From UMGS1851 sp900555605 (lineage in GTDB: Bacteria; Bacillota; Clostridia; UBA1212; UBA1255), in assembly GCA_902472555.1 (NCBI GenBank), contig CABROF010000060.1, positions 1-15,337 of the forward strand: a stretch of DNA of 15,337 nt, written 5' to 3'. Both the position numbers and the translations under genes were made by a program. How positions within the stretch are numbered: the stretch's first letter is position 1; every line of letters begins with the position of its first letter. The notes below the pieces were generated by a model that saw only the letters and a program-made list of their open reading frames with translations, was not told the DNA's origin and did not search any database. Below, one piece after another: positions 7,071-14,715 of this stretch.

Positions 7071-7099
7071 TTGCGCCCTTTTATGTTCTATGATAGAAT
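7071..7099 (+). promoter_or_regulatory. Promoter of the ADP-ribosylglycohydrolase-family gene
   Basis: TTGCGC (7071-7076) and TAGAAT (7094-7099) are 17 bases apart, and TGA directly before the -10 makes an extended -10. An AT-rich stretch lies upstream. Transcription would start near 7106, giving a leader of about 119 bases before the ATG at 7225. Confidence 0.6.
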
Positions 7100-7129
7100 A
7101 CTTACGAATTTTAAGAGGGACGGCATTTC

Positions 7130-7179
7130 GCATCCGGGCTCTGCAATCCGGCGCATGGCGGACTCCAGAGCCCGGATGC
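7130..7179 (+). promoter_or_regulatory. Long perfect hairpin in the mRNA leader
   Basis: Bases 7130-7143 and 7166-7179 are perfectly complementary over 14 bp (GCATCCGGGCTCTG with its reverse complement) around a 22-base loop that has its own TCCG/CGGA inner pairing. No T-run follows, so it is not an ordinary terminator. It begins about 24 bases after the predicted transcription start and ends 45 bases before the start codon. It could stabilise the message, be a protein-binding leader element, or act as a DNA operator. It matches no riboswitch class I recognise. Confidence 0.7.
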
Positions 7180-7224
7180 AAGCGTGTTTCACTTATGACT
7201 TGACGATTTTCAGGAGGTAATGAG

Positions 7225-9177
7225 ATGAATTTGAAATGGGCGGACTTTTTAGATAAAGTCTATGGCTGCTGGATCGGAAAATGTGTATCAGGTACGATCG
7301 GCGCGCCGTACGAAGGGTATAAGGGAATCATGAACGTAGAATATACGCCTAAGCTGTTTGAAAAGGTGATTCCCAACGACGACCTTGATCTGCAGGTAAT
7401 GTGGCTGGAAGTCGTTGAAAAGGTAGGGGTGAATTTTACCGCGCAGGATCTGGCCAAAGCATTTTATGAAAAGTATCCGCCTTCTCCCGGCGAATATGCT
7501 ATTTTCAAAAAGAATTATGAGATGGGCCTGACCCCGCCCCTGACCGGCAAATTCAATAATAATTATTATATTGAAGGAATGGGCTGTCCGATCCGTTCCG
7601 AAATCTGGGCCTGCCTGGCGCCGGGCGATGCCGAACTGGCAGTTGAGCTTGCGGGCCGCGACGGCTGCATGGATCATTACGGGGAGTCTATTATTGCGGA
7701 AAAATATTTGGCGGCATTAGAGGCCTTGGCCTTCACCGATAAATGGGACGTTAAGGGATTGATCGTCAAGGCCCTTGATTATATCGATGAAACATCGCGC
7801 GTATATGAGATGATCGGTAAAATTCTGAGCTGGTGCGAAGGCACGGACGACTGGAAATATGTGCTGGGGCTGATTTTACGCGATTACGGACATCCGGACT
7901 GCACCAACATGTATCAGAATATCGGAATTACCATTATGGCGCTTCTTTTGGGCAAGGGCGATTTTATTAAGACCACTATGCTGGCGCTAAACTGCGGCTT
8001 TGATACAGACTGTACTTGTGCTACGGTGGGCGCGATCATCGGTATTACAGAAGGCGGAAAGGCGCTGATGAAAAAATATCGGCTCGGCGAGCAGACATAC
8101 AAGCTGGACGCGCTTGTGGTCAGAAGATCCGACCGCGTGTATGATCTGGCTGAAGATACGGCCTGCGCTGCGCTGATGTTCTTAGATCGAAACAAAAAGG
8201 TAAATATTAAGGACTATCCGGAAAATCTGCTTCCGGTTCTTGAAAACAGACCATCCTTCCCGATCCGCTTCCAGGTTCAGTATGAAAAGGATTATCCTGC
8301 GATTGCGCCCGGAGAAACAAAGGAAATCACAATCCGTCTTGATCCTACTATGAAAATCAAAACCGCCGGAACCATAAAATTCCGGGCGCCGGAGGGATTC
8401 ACGGTCAAGCCTGAAGAATGCAAGTTCAAGATCGGCTTTTTTAACTCCGACGTAGACATTACAGTCAGCGTTGCAAAGGACATTCCCGTTTTAATGCAAA
8501 AGAACCTTATTACATATACGGTCACGCTGGAAAACGGAGATACCTTTACGGACCGCTTCGGTTTGGTTGGCGCACAGCTCTACAAGGTATACGGCCCGTT
8601 CTGGGAGAATGTCACCTATGCGCCGCCTCCGAAGGCACTGGAGTCCTATTATTCTTACGTCAGCCACGGTGAAAATCCCAGTGAAAGCCTCACGAATGTG
8701 CGGCAGTTCCATATCAATATGAAGGCTGATTGGAAAAAGGAATATTTAGAGGATCAGCTGCTGGGGAACAAAAGTCTGCCCGCCTCCCTGGAGTCGGATC
8801 CTGCTTATCAGGGCTTTCCGGTGGCGATCTATGAAGACAAATTCAGCTTCAGCGATCTGATGACCAACAAAATGCCTTGTGTTGTTTATATGGTGCGGGA
8901 TGTCTATGCGCCGGAGGATATGACGGTCTGCATGCAGGTCGGTCATTCCGATGTCTTTCGTCTCTGGAAGGACGGCGACCTGCTGGCATACAGCGATATC
9001 ACGGAAAATTGGACGCCGGAAAATATCCATAAATTGGATATCACCCTGCACAAGGGGCTGAATCGTTTTGTTGTCAAGCTGGCCCGTACCAACGGTACGA
9101 CAGACTTCAGCATCATGTTCACGGAGAAAGGCGCCTGCACCAAGATGATCTCCTCCCTGGGCAGCGGAAAGATGTGA
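7225..9177 (+). CDS. ADP-ribosylglycohydrolase-family protein with C-terminal beta-rich half
   Basis: The 650-residue protein starts with KVYGCWIGKCVSGTIGAPYEG, the typical first helix and glycine loop of the ADP-ribosylglycohydrolase (ARH, PF03747) fold. The all-helical domain runs to about residue 315. Metal-site motifs are recognisable but altered: NDDLDLQVMW (51-60) stands where DDT plus a hydrophobic helix is usual, and GFDTDCTCATVGAIIG (258-273) where GGDTDT followed by small residues is usual. The acidic metal ligands D52, D53, D260 and D262 are kept. Residues about 330-650 look beta-rich (IRFQVQYEKDYPAIAPGETKEITIRL and an NGDTFTDRFGLVG segment), like Ig/jelly-roll modules of carbohydrate enzymes. 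No signal peptide is seen. The gene has its own promoter and terminator. The substrate is unknown: ADP-ribose conjugate or N-/O-glycoside hydrolysis are both possible. The ATG at 7225 has AGGAGG (7211-7216) upstream. Confidence 0.82.
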   Translation: MNLKWADFLDKVYGCWIGKCVSGTIGAPYEGYKGIMNVEYTPKLFEKVIPNDDLDLQVMWLEVVEKVGVNFTAQDLAKAFYEKYPPSPGEYAIFKKNYEMGLTPPLTGKFNNNYYIEGMGCPIRSEIWACLAPGDAELAVELAGRDGCMDHYGESIIAEKYLAALEALAFTDKWDVKGLIVKALDYIDETSRVYEMIGKILSWCEGTDDWKYVLGLILRDYGHPDCTNMYQNIGITIMALLLGKGDFIKTTMLALNCGFDTDCTCATVGAIIGITEGGKALMKKYRLGEQTYKLDALVVRRSDRVYDLAEDTACAALMFLDRNKKVNIKDYPENLLPVLENRPSFPIRFQVQYEKDYPAIAPGETKEITIRLDPTMKIKTAGTIKFRAPEGFTVKPEECKFKIGFFNSDVDITVSVAKDIPVLMQKNLITYTVTLENGDTFTDRFGLVGAQLYKVYGPFWENVTYAPPPKALESYYSYVSHGENPSESLTNVRQFHINMKADWKKEYLEDQLLGNKSLPASLESDPAYQGFPVAIYEDKFSFSDLMTNKMPCVVYMVRDVYAPEDMTVCMQVGHSDVFRLWKDGDLLAYSDITENWTPENIHKLDITLHKGLNRFVVKLARTNGTTDFSIMFTEKGACTKMISSLGSGKM

Positions 9178-9272
9178 AAGGGCTGCCCATAGCAGCGGCA
9201 AGATGTGAAAATGCTGACCATGGGCAGCGGCAAGCTTTGAAAAGGCTGCCCATAGCAGCGGCAGGCTGTAAC
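9156..9272. repeat. Degenerate 31-32-nt tandem repeat at and beyond the 3' end of the gene
   Basis: Four related units run from inside the last codons of the ADP-ribosylglycohydrolase gene to 9272: about 9156-9180, 9181-9211, 9212-9243 and 9244-9272. The second and fourth share the identical 20-mer GGCTGCCCATAGCAGCGGCA. The first three end in GCAAGATGTGA-type sequence, so the gene's own stop (9175) is echoed by TGA at 9206 and 9238 and by TAA at 9269. Units two and four contain a GCTGC/GCAGC 5-bp mini-hairpin. The rest of the 9178-9493 gap holds the terminator, promoter and leader described separately. Confidence 0.75.
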
Positions 9273-9310
9273 CTCATAACGCTGGATTGATTAAAAGAAT
9301 ACCGCAAAAG

Positions 9311-9350
9311 CCGCTTTGCAGATGAAATACGCTGTAAAAGCGGTTTTTTT
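9311..9350 (+). terminator. Rho-independent terminator after the ADP-ribosylglycohydrolase-family gene
   Basis: CCGCTTT (9311-9317) pairs with AAAGCGG (9337-9343), with an inner CAG/CTG pairing, and seven T follow (9344-9350). A-rich bases upstream of the stem can extend pairing into the T-run, so it could also work on the other strand. Confidence 0.85.
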
Positions 9351-9408
9351 ATAATGAGATATGAGGGCTTGCCTGCAGGGCGGAGGCAGCATTTTCTCAC
9401 CGCGTTCA

Positions 9409-9437
9409 TTGACAACAGCATCATCCGGTGTTATCCT
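9409..9437 (+). promoter_or_regulatory. Promoter of the ABC transporter gene
   Basis: A perfect TTGACA (9409-9414) and TATCCT (9432-9437) are 17 bases apart, with TGT before the -10 as an extended -10 element. Transcription would start near 9444, about 50 bases before the TTG start codon. Confidence 0.7.
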
Positions 9438-9493
9438 ATGAAAACCCTAAAATAACAGGTGTATCACGATATGGACACAAATGAGGGATTTGC

Positions 9494-11284
9494 TTGATCA
9501 GACGTTTTATCCGATATTACAAGCCGCAGAAAAAGTTATTCGCCGCAGATATGATCTGTGCGTTTATCGCGGCGTGCTGCGATTTATTTTATCCCATGAT
9601 TACGCGCGACATTATTAACGACTATATTCCGAATAAAAATATTCGCTTTGTCGTGCTCTGGTGCGCCGTGCTGCTGGTGATCTATCTGCTGAAAATGGCG
9701 CTGAACTACTTCATTCAATATTACGGCCATATGGTAGGCGTCGGCATGCAGGCAGATATGCGGCGCGATGTATTTGCCCATCTGCAAAGGCTTCCCTTCC
9801 GTTATTTTGACAATCATAAAACAGGAACCATCATGTCGCGGATCACCAATGATCTGATGGATATTTCCGAGCTTGCCCATCACGGGCCGGAGGATCTTTT
9901 TCTCTCTCTGATCCTTTTAGCCGGCTCCTTTGTGATCATGTCCTCCATTCATCTGTGGCTGACATTGATCGTATTTGCGATTCTGCCGGTTATGGTCTAT
10001 TTCTCCATACGCAAGCGCAGAGCAATGAGCGAGGCCTTTACCCAGACCCGTGTTGAGATTGGTGAAATCAACGCCAATTTAGAGAACAGCATTTCCGGTA
10101 TCCGGGTGTCAAAGGCATATACCAGCGATGCATATGAAAATAAAAATTTCGCAGTAAGCAACAGCCGCTTTGTGGCCGCACGCGGCAAAGCGTACAAAGC
10201 CATGGCGGAATTTTACTCTGGAACGTCGTTCATCACGGATATGCTCAATGTGGTGGTGCTGATCTCCGGCGGGCTGTTTACGCTGAAGGGGTGGATCAAT
10301 TTTGGTGATTTCGCTGCCTTTTTACTTTATGTAAACGTATTTCTCTCACCCATCAAACGACTGATCGGCTTTGTTGAGCAGTATCAGAACGGAATGAGCG
10401 GATTCAAACGCTTCTGCGAAATCATGGATGCGCCCGAAGAAGCAGATGCGCCTGATGCGTCAGAGCTTGATCAGGTCTCCGGCAGAATTCGTTTCGCACA
10501 TGTATCCTTTTCCTATGAGGAAAACAAAAAGGTTCTGAAAGACATCAGCTTCGAGCTTCCCGCCGGCAGGACGCTGGCGCTGGTAGGGCCTTCGGGCGGC
10601 GGAAAAACGACGATTTGCCATATTATCCCGCGGTTTTATGAAATCCAATCCGGCGCCGTATATCTGGACGATACGGATATCCGCACGCTGAAACGCAAAA
10701 ATCTGCGGAAGCATATCGGCATCGTGGCCCAGGATGTTTTCTTATTTCATGCCTCGATCTATGATAACATTGCCTACGGAATGCCGGAGGCATCGCCTGA
10801 ACAGGTATACGAGGCGGCCCGTAAAGCAAATATCGACACATTCATCCGCGGGCTTCCGGAGGGGTATCAGACGATTGTCGGCGAGCGCGGCGTCAAACTG
10901 TCAGGCGGGCAGAAGCAGCGGATCTCCATTGCCCGGGTATTTCTGAAAAATCCGCCGATCCTCATTTTAGACGAAGCCACTTCGGCATTGGATAATGCGA
11001 CAGAGCGCACGATTCAGCAAAGTCTGGAGGAATTATGCCGGGGGCGTACAACGATTGTGGTAGCCCATCGGCTGTCTACGGTGAAAAACGCAGATGAGAT
11101 TATTGTGATTACAGACGACGGCATTGCAGAACGCGGCTCTCACGGGCAGCTGCTGGCACAGGGCGGTCTCTACGCGGACCTTTATCAGTCGCAGTTTATG
11201 GAGCCGGACAGCCAGGTGGATAAAATCGGGCCCCCGAAAGTCACGCTGCCTGCCGATCCTGCGTCTTTGTCAGGGATTTTGTAA
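9494..11284 (+). CDS. ABC exporter half-transporter (fused membrane and ATPase domains)
   Basis: The 596-residue protein is a complete type-IV-fold ABC exporter subunit that works as a dimer. Residues about 15-300 form six membrane helices with the usual cytoplasmic loops (RYFDNHKTGTIMSRITND at 103-120). The ATPase domain follows: Walker A GPSGGGKTT (365-373), Q-loop VAQDVF (Q413), signature LSGGQKQR (469-476), Walker B ILILDE (489-494) with D-loop SALD, and switch H525 in AHRLST. All catalytic residues are present, so it should hydrolyse ATP. Drug, lipid or peptide export are all possible. The start is TTG 9494 with GAGGG 6 bases upstream; no in-frame ATG lies nearby. A single gene for this family suggests a homodimer. 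The last 44 bases overlap the convergent gene, adding a poorly conserved tail of about 25 residues. Confidence 0.93.
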   Translation: MIRRFIRYYKPQKKLFAADMICAFIAACCDLFYPMITRDIINDYIPNKNIRFVVLWCAVLLVIYLLKMALNYFIQYYGHMVGVGMQADMRRDVFAHLQRLPFRYFDNHKTGTIMSRITNDLMDISELAHHGPEDLFLSLILLAGSFVIMSSIHLWLTLIVFAILPVMVYFSIRKRRAMSEAFTQTRVEIGEINANLENSISGIRVSKAYTSDAYENKNFAVSNSRFVAARGKAYKAMAEFYSGTSFITDMLNVVVLISGGLFTLKGWINFGDFAAFLLYVNVFLSPIKRLIGFVEQYQNGMSGFKRFCEIMDAPEEADAPDASELDQVSGRIRFAHVSFSYEENKKVLKDISFELPAGRTLALVGPSGGGKTTICHIIPRFYEIQSGAVYLDDTDIRTLKRKNLRKHIGIVAQDVFLFHASIYDNIAYGMPEASPEQVYEAARKANIDTFIRGLPEGYQTIVGERGVKLSGGQKQRISIARVFLKNPPILILDEATSALDNATERTIQQSLEELCRGRTTIVVAHRLSTVKNADEIIVITDDGIAERGSHGQLLAQGGLYADLYQSQFMEPDSQVDKIGPPKVTLPADPASLSGIL

Positions 11285-12296
11285 TACGCCGCAGAATGCA
11301 GCGCAGCATCGCGTACACCGGAACTGCCAGCAGAATTCCTGCAAGTCCGAAAAATTCACCGCCGATAAAAACTACAATAATGGTAGCCACAGGATGGATG
11401 CCTAATTTTCCCTCAATAATTTTGGGACCTAAAAAATTATTATCCAGCTGCTGCACCAGTACAAACAGCAGCGCTGTCCATATGGCCCGCACCGGCGAAA
11501 TCAGCAGCGCGGCCAGCACAGACGGGACAGCGCCGATGACAGGGCCGAAATACGGAATTAAATTGGATAAACCGCCGATAATCCCCAGCAAAACCGCAAA
11601 AGGGATCTTCAGATAAAGCAGACCGGCGGTTTCGATCAGTCCTACGATAAACGCAATCAGCAGCTGGCCCTGAATAAATTTTGCAGAAATCCGCCCTAAT
11701 TCATGGGCCGTGTCCAGGATGGGCGTTCTCCAGGTATACGGAAACAGAGACAGCATCCAGCCGGTAATAATCTGCTTATCACGCAGCATATAAAACGCAA
11801 GGATAAACGCGGTCACCACATCCAGCACGCCGCTGAGCACCTTCATATAAGAGCGGGCCAGACGTTCCAGCGCCTGCACAGCCCAAGTCTCCAGTCCTGT
11901 TACGGTCTTTTCGATATCCACAAAGCTGCTTCCTTGTTTGCCCAGCAGACCGGAAATCCGCTCCATGAGGCTATTTAAGCTGCTTCGAATCGCCGGACCG
12001 TTTTCAATAATCTCTTTCAGGTTGCGCACCAGGGCGGGAATTAGAAAAGCAAGAACAAGGCCGACGACGGCAATCACCAGCACAAAAGCTGCGGGAATTG
12101 CCCAATTCCTCTTAAAATGCCACTTTTTAACCATCATGTACACTGCCGGTTCCATCATATGGGAAATCAGCAGTCCCAGCAGAACCGGCAGCAGGATATG
12201 CGTCAGCCTGTGCCGAAAAAGAAACAGCAAAAGAAAAAAGAGCAATGCGGGAATGAAAAAAAATAAATTTGCTTTTGCACGTTCTCCGATTTTCAC
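11241..12296 (-). CDS. AI-2E-family membrane protein (putative exporter/permease)
   Basis: The 351-residue protein has about seven to eight hydrophobic segments and the hallmarks of the AI-2E family (PF01594, PerM/YtvI/TqsA type). The N-terminal two helices (10-50) end in MEP. A soluble amphipathic region with coiled-coil character spans about 90-150, and the family core is NLIPYFGPVIGAVP (245-258), QLDNNFLGPKIIEG (283-296), HP (301-302) and AVPVYAM (325-331). Members have been linked to autoinducer-2 export or to sodium/proton exchange, and the substrate cannot be told from sequence. The start is GTG 12296 with AAAGG 5 bases upstream. It is the last gene of a leftward group behind the PRC-barrel and small glycine-rich genes. 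Its end overlaps the ABC transporter gene by 44 bases, so there is no room for a terminator between them. Confidence 0.9.
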   Translation of the reverse strand: MKIGERAKANLFFFIPALLFFLLLFLFRHRLTHILLPVLLGLLISHMMEPAVYMMVKKWHFKRNWAIPAAFVLVIAVVGLVLAFLIPALVRNLKEIIENGPAIRSSLNSLMERISGLLGKQGSSFVDIEKTVTGLETWAVQALERLARSYMKVLSGVLDVVTAFILAFYMLRDKQIITGWMLSLFPYTWRTPILDTAHELGRISAKFIQGQLLIAFIVGLIETAGLLYLKIPFAVLLGIIGGLSNLIPYFGPVIGAVPSVLAALLISPVRAIWTALLFVLVQQLDNNFLGPKIIEGKLGIHPVATIIVVFIGGEFFGLAGILLAVPVYAMLRCILRRITKSLTKTQDRQAA

Positions 12297-12462
12297 ACAA
12301 ACCTTTATCCTTTCGCAAGCTTGGAATTTGATTGGCCTCCGCTTTTCCGAAATCCGGCGGGTCTATCCAAAAAGAATAAAATCCCGCGTAAAAAAGAAGT
12401 TTCTCATGCCGGATGCTCCCTGCAGCTCCCGCGTTTGATACGGAAGATGCCGGATTCCCCGC

Positions 12463-12606
12463 TTAAAATAACTTTTTCAATTTCTTCCCGGCCTTGATCA
12501 TCATACTGCAGCCCGTATCGCTGCAGACGCTTTCTACAATGCTGCCGGCCATTCCGCCGATCAGCGCCCCTACAATCAAACCCTTGTAAATTTTAGACTT
12601 TTTCAT
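12463..12606 (-). CDS. Small 47-residue glycine-rich (YtxH-like) putative membrane protein
   Basis: A short frame from ATG 12606 to TAA 12463 encodes 47 residues: a basic start MKKSKIYKG, a hydrophobic glycine-zipper-like stretch LIVGALIGGMAGSIVE (10-25), then a short cysteine pair (C28, C33) and a lysine-rich end KAGKKLKKLF. A good AAGGGATGG lies about 7 bases upstream of the ATG. The pattern is like YtxH-domain or similar one-helix envelope proteins of Bacillota. It sits 36 bases after the PRC-barrel gene and 166 bases before the AI-2E gene, on the same strand, so it is probably in the same transcript. Function is unknown. The gap to the AI-2E gene holds only two ATGCCGGAT direct repeats (12406-12414, 12447-12455) and no clear terminator. 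Confidence 0.7.
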   Translation of the reverse strand: MKKSKIYKGLIVGALIGGMAGSIVESVCSDTGCSMMIKAGKKLKKLF

Positions 12607-12642
12607 ACCGTTTCCATCCCTTCTGTAATGAAATGCTCGCAT

Positions 12643-13125
12643 TCAGCGGTCAACGCCGCTGTTCACGATAATAAACTCTTCTCCGAACTCGACACCGTCC
12701 CGAAGCAGAATCAGGTTCCTGCCCTGAACAATATCTTCCATAAACCCGCGGGACAATTCAAAGCCTTCCACATTGCCTGTCTCAATGTCAAACACAATGT
12801 CCCTGACAATCCCCAACCCGTTTCCCTGTCTGTCAATGACAGTACGCCCCACCATTTTATCCAGTTCCCCGCCGCGCCGCAGGTTCAGTTTTTTGGTAAA
12901 ATGCCGGATGGAGTTTTCACTGTAAATAATACAGCTGTTGTTGCTGATGCGTAAAATATCCTCCAGCGCAATATACTTCTTTCCCAGTGACCAGCCCTGG
13001 GTATCTACAAGAAATCCGCAGACACTGTTATATTCGTCATACAAAGGGTCGGACAGGTATCCTGCTCTGCCGTCATCCTTCAGGCAGATGACAGGAACCC
13101 CCTTGGCATCCATTATACGTATCAC
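12643..13125 (-). CDS. PRC-barrel domain protein (two domains)
   Basis: The 160-residue protein appears to contain two PRC-barrel beta domains: a degenerate one at about 2-75 (PLYDEYNSVCGFLVDTQGW, IALEDILRI) and a clear one at about 86-155 (LDKMVGRTVIDRQGNGLGIVRDIVFD, GNVEGFELSRG). PRC barrels are small adaptor or RNA/protein-binding domains, as in RimM and the photosynthetic reaction centre H subunit. In Clostridia such two-domain proteins often sit beside AI-2E-family genes, as here. Its biochemical role is not established. The start is GTG 13125, 7 bases from a perfect GGAGG (13133-13137), a stronger choice than the internal ATG. I see no signal peptide or membrane segment. Confidence 0.82.
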   Translation of the reverse strand: MIRIMDAKGVPVICLKDDGRAGYLSDPLYDEYNSVCGFLVDTQGWSLGKKYIALEDILRISNNSCIIYSENSIRHFTKKLNLRRGGELDKMVGRTVIDRQGNGLGIVRDIVFDIETGNVEGFELSRGFMEDIVQGRNLILLRDGVEFGEEFIIVNSGVDR

Positions 13126-13227
13126 AAAAAAACCTCCGTTCCGCTATACAGCATTTTACGCAATCTTACTTGCTCATTTCGCTTCCGGCCCCGGCCGCAG
13201 GCTGCCGAAAATATTTTGTGCCGCCGG

Positions 13228-13255
13228 TTGTATATTTCACAGTTTCATGTAAAAT
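13228..13255 (+). promoter_or_regulatory. Possible promoter of the DUF1015 gene
   Basis: TTGTAT (13228-13233) and TAAAAT (13250-13255) are 16 bases apart in the divergent gap 13126-13307. A small TGCCG/CGGCA hairpin follows at 13262-13273. I found no convincing promoter for the leftward PRC-barrel gene in the same gap. Confidence 0.4.
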
Positions 13256-13307
13256 AGATTGTGCCGTTCGGCAGTATCACAGCCACCCAGAAAAAGGAGT
13301 CTGAATC

Positions 13308-14651
13308 ATGTCAAAATGTATACAAACCACCAAATACCCCGAAGCAGCATTTCTCGTGCCTTCCGTATTATTACCGGAAAAAGACACGGATATGTACCGT
13401 TGGGCAGTTGTTGCCTGCGATCAGTTCACTTCTGAACCGGAGTATTGGAATTCTGTCGAAAAAATCACAAAAAATTTTAAATCGGCATTTCATCTGATGC
13501 TGCCGGAATTATATTTAGAGGAAGCCGACGTGGACCGCCGCATCGAAGTGATCAATCAAACCATGGCGCAATATCTTGCAGACGGCACGCTGCAGGAAAC
13601 AGAACCCTGCTTTATTTTGGTCCGGCGCAGTACCAATGATACGCCGGTCAGAACCGGACTGATTATGGCACTCGACCTCGAACATTACGATTTTCACCAG
13701 GGTTCCGGTTCCCTGATCCGTGCCACGGAAGGCACTGTAATCGAGCGTGTTCCTCCGAGAATGAAAATACGCAGAAATGCGGCACTGGAAATGCCGCATA
13801 TTATGATTTTGATTGATGATCCGGAGCGGACGGTGATCGAGCCTGCGGCGCAGCATGTAGAGCAGTCCGGAACGCAGCCGCTTTACCAAACAGAACTGAT
13901 GATGGGCGGCGGGTATATCCGCGGATACAAAATCACAGAACCTGCCATATGGCAGCAAACCGCGGAAGCACTGGTCAAGCTTGCGGATCCGCAGCGATTC
14001 TGCCGGAAATATCAGGTTGCGCCGGAAACGCCTGTACTTCTGTATGCCGTGGGAGACGGAAACCATTCTCTGGCAGCGGCAAAATGTCATTATGAAGAGC
14101 AGAAAGCCATTTACGGGACGGATATTGCCTGCCGCTACGCATTAGTCGAGGTGGTCAATGTGCATGATCAGGGCATTATTTTTGAACCAATCCACCGGGT
14201 GCTTTTCGGCGTGGAGGAGGATTTTCTGCCGGGATTAAAGGCATTCTATCCGAATGCCGCCGATTTTACGGTAAATGGACGGGAAAATGAGCCGGATCCG
14301 GTGTTTGCCGGGGCGCACAATACATACCATACAGTTCCATATTTTACCGCTGACACAGAAGGCTGCATTTATCTTGACCGTTCGCTGCACACACTCTCCG
14401 TCGGCGCCCTGCAGACATATCTCGACTATTATCTTTCCATGCATCCCAAGGCAAGGGTGGACTATATCCACGGCAGCGAGTCCGTCATGAATCTCGGGAA
14501 AGCTCCGGGAAATATGGGATTTGTGCTTCCTGCTATGCGTAAGGAGGATTTGTTCGCCACCGTGATCAAAAACGGCTCTCTGCCTCGGAAAACCTTCTCC
14601 ATGGGAGAGGCCTGTGAGAAACGATATTATATGGAATGCCGGAAGCTTTGA
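13308..14651 (+). CDS. DUF1015 family protein
   Basis: The 447-residue protein matches the DUF1015 family (PF06245) along its whole length. It has an N-terminal RWAVVACDQFTSEPEYW, then SLIRATEGTV (135-144) and ERVPPR (146-151), the invariant GDGNHSLA (249-256), VEVVNVHDQG (a variant of the NLYD/VNI region), and the C-terminal FSMGEACEKRYYMECR. The GDGNH block is reminiscent of a nucleotide or phosphate site, but the family's reaction is not established. In many Clostridia DUF1015 genes lie next to serine biosynthesis genes (serA/serC); none is present here. The ATG at 13308 has AAGGAG (13294-13299) 8 bases upstream. It is probably monocistronic: the next gene is convergent, 64 bases away, without an obvious terminator. 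Confidence 0.9.
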   Translation: MSKCIQTTKYPEAAFLVPSVLLPEKDTDMYRWAVVACDQFTSEPEYWNSVEKITKNFKSAFHLMLPELYLEEADVDRRIEVINQTMAQYLADGTLQETEPCFILVRRSTNDTPVRTGLIMALDLEHYDFHQGSGSLIRATEGTVIERVPPRMKIRRNAALEMPHIMILIDDPERTVIEPAAQHVEQSGTQPLYQTELMMGGGYIRGYKITEPAIWQQTAEALVKLADPQRFCRKYQVAPETPVLLYAVGDGNHSLAAAKCHYEEQKAIYGTDIACRYALVEVVNVHDQGIIFEPIHRVLFGVEEDFLPGLKAFYPNAADFTVNGRENEPDPVFAGAHNTYHTVPYFTADTEGCIYLDRSLHTLSVGALQTYLDYYLSMHPKARVDYIHGSESVMNLGKAPGNMGFVLPAMRKEDLFATVIKNGSLPRKTFSMGEACEKRYYMECRKL

Positions 14652-14715
14652 GCTGTCCGCCGGAACCTGCACAAACCTCGCCCGAACCTCGTCCGCCATC
14701 TCCCGAAAAATGATC

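Noticed and set aside
7225..9177. Toxin-antitoxin or DarTG-like defence module with the XRE pair
   Set aside because: There is no macrodomain, no ADP-ribosyltransferase partner and no toxin-sized frame nearby, and a strong terminator separates the regulators from this gene.
9156..9272. Possible CRISPR array
   Set aside because: Units are directly contiguous with a 31-32-nt period and no unique spacers, and no cas genes are near.
8943..9424. Leftward frames over the repeat region and 3' end of the ADP-ribosylglycohydrolase gene
   Set aside because: They have no SD, are antisense to a well-supported gene and terminator, and their open state follows from the repeats.
9438..9455. Mini-frame ATG AAA ACC CTA AAA TAA after the ABC promoter
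   Set aside because: Its ATG begins directly after the -10 hexamer, before the expected transcription start near 9444, so it would not be in the mRNA.
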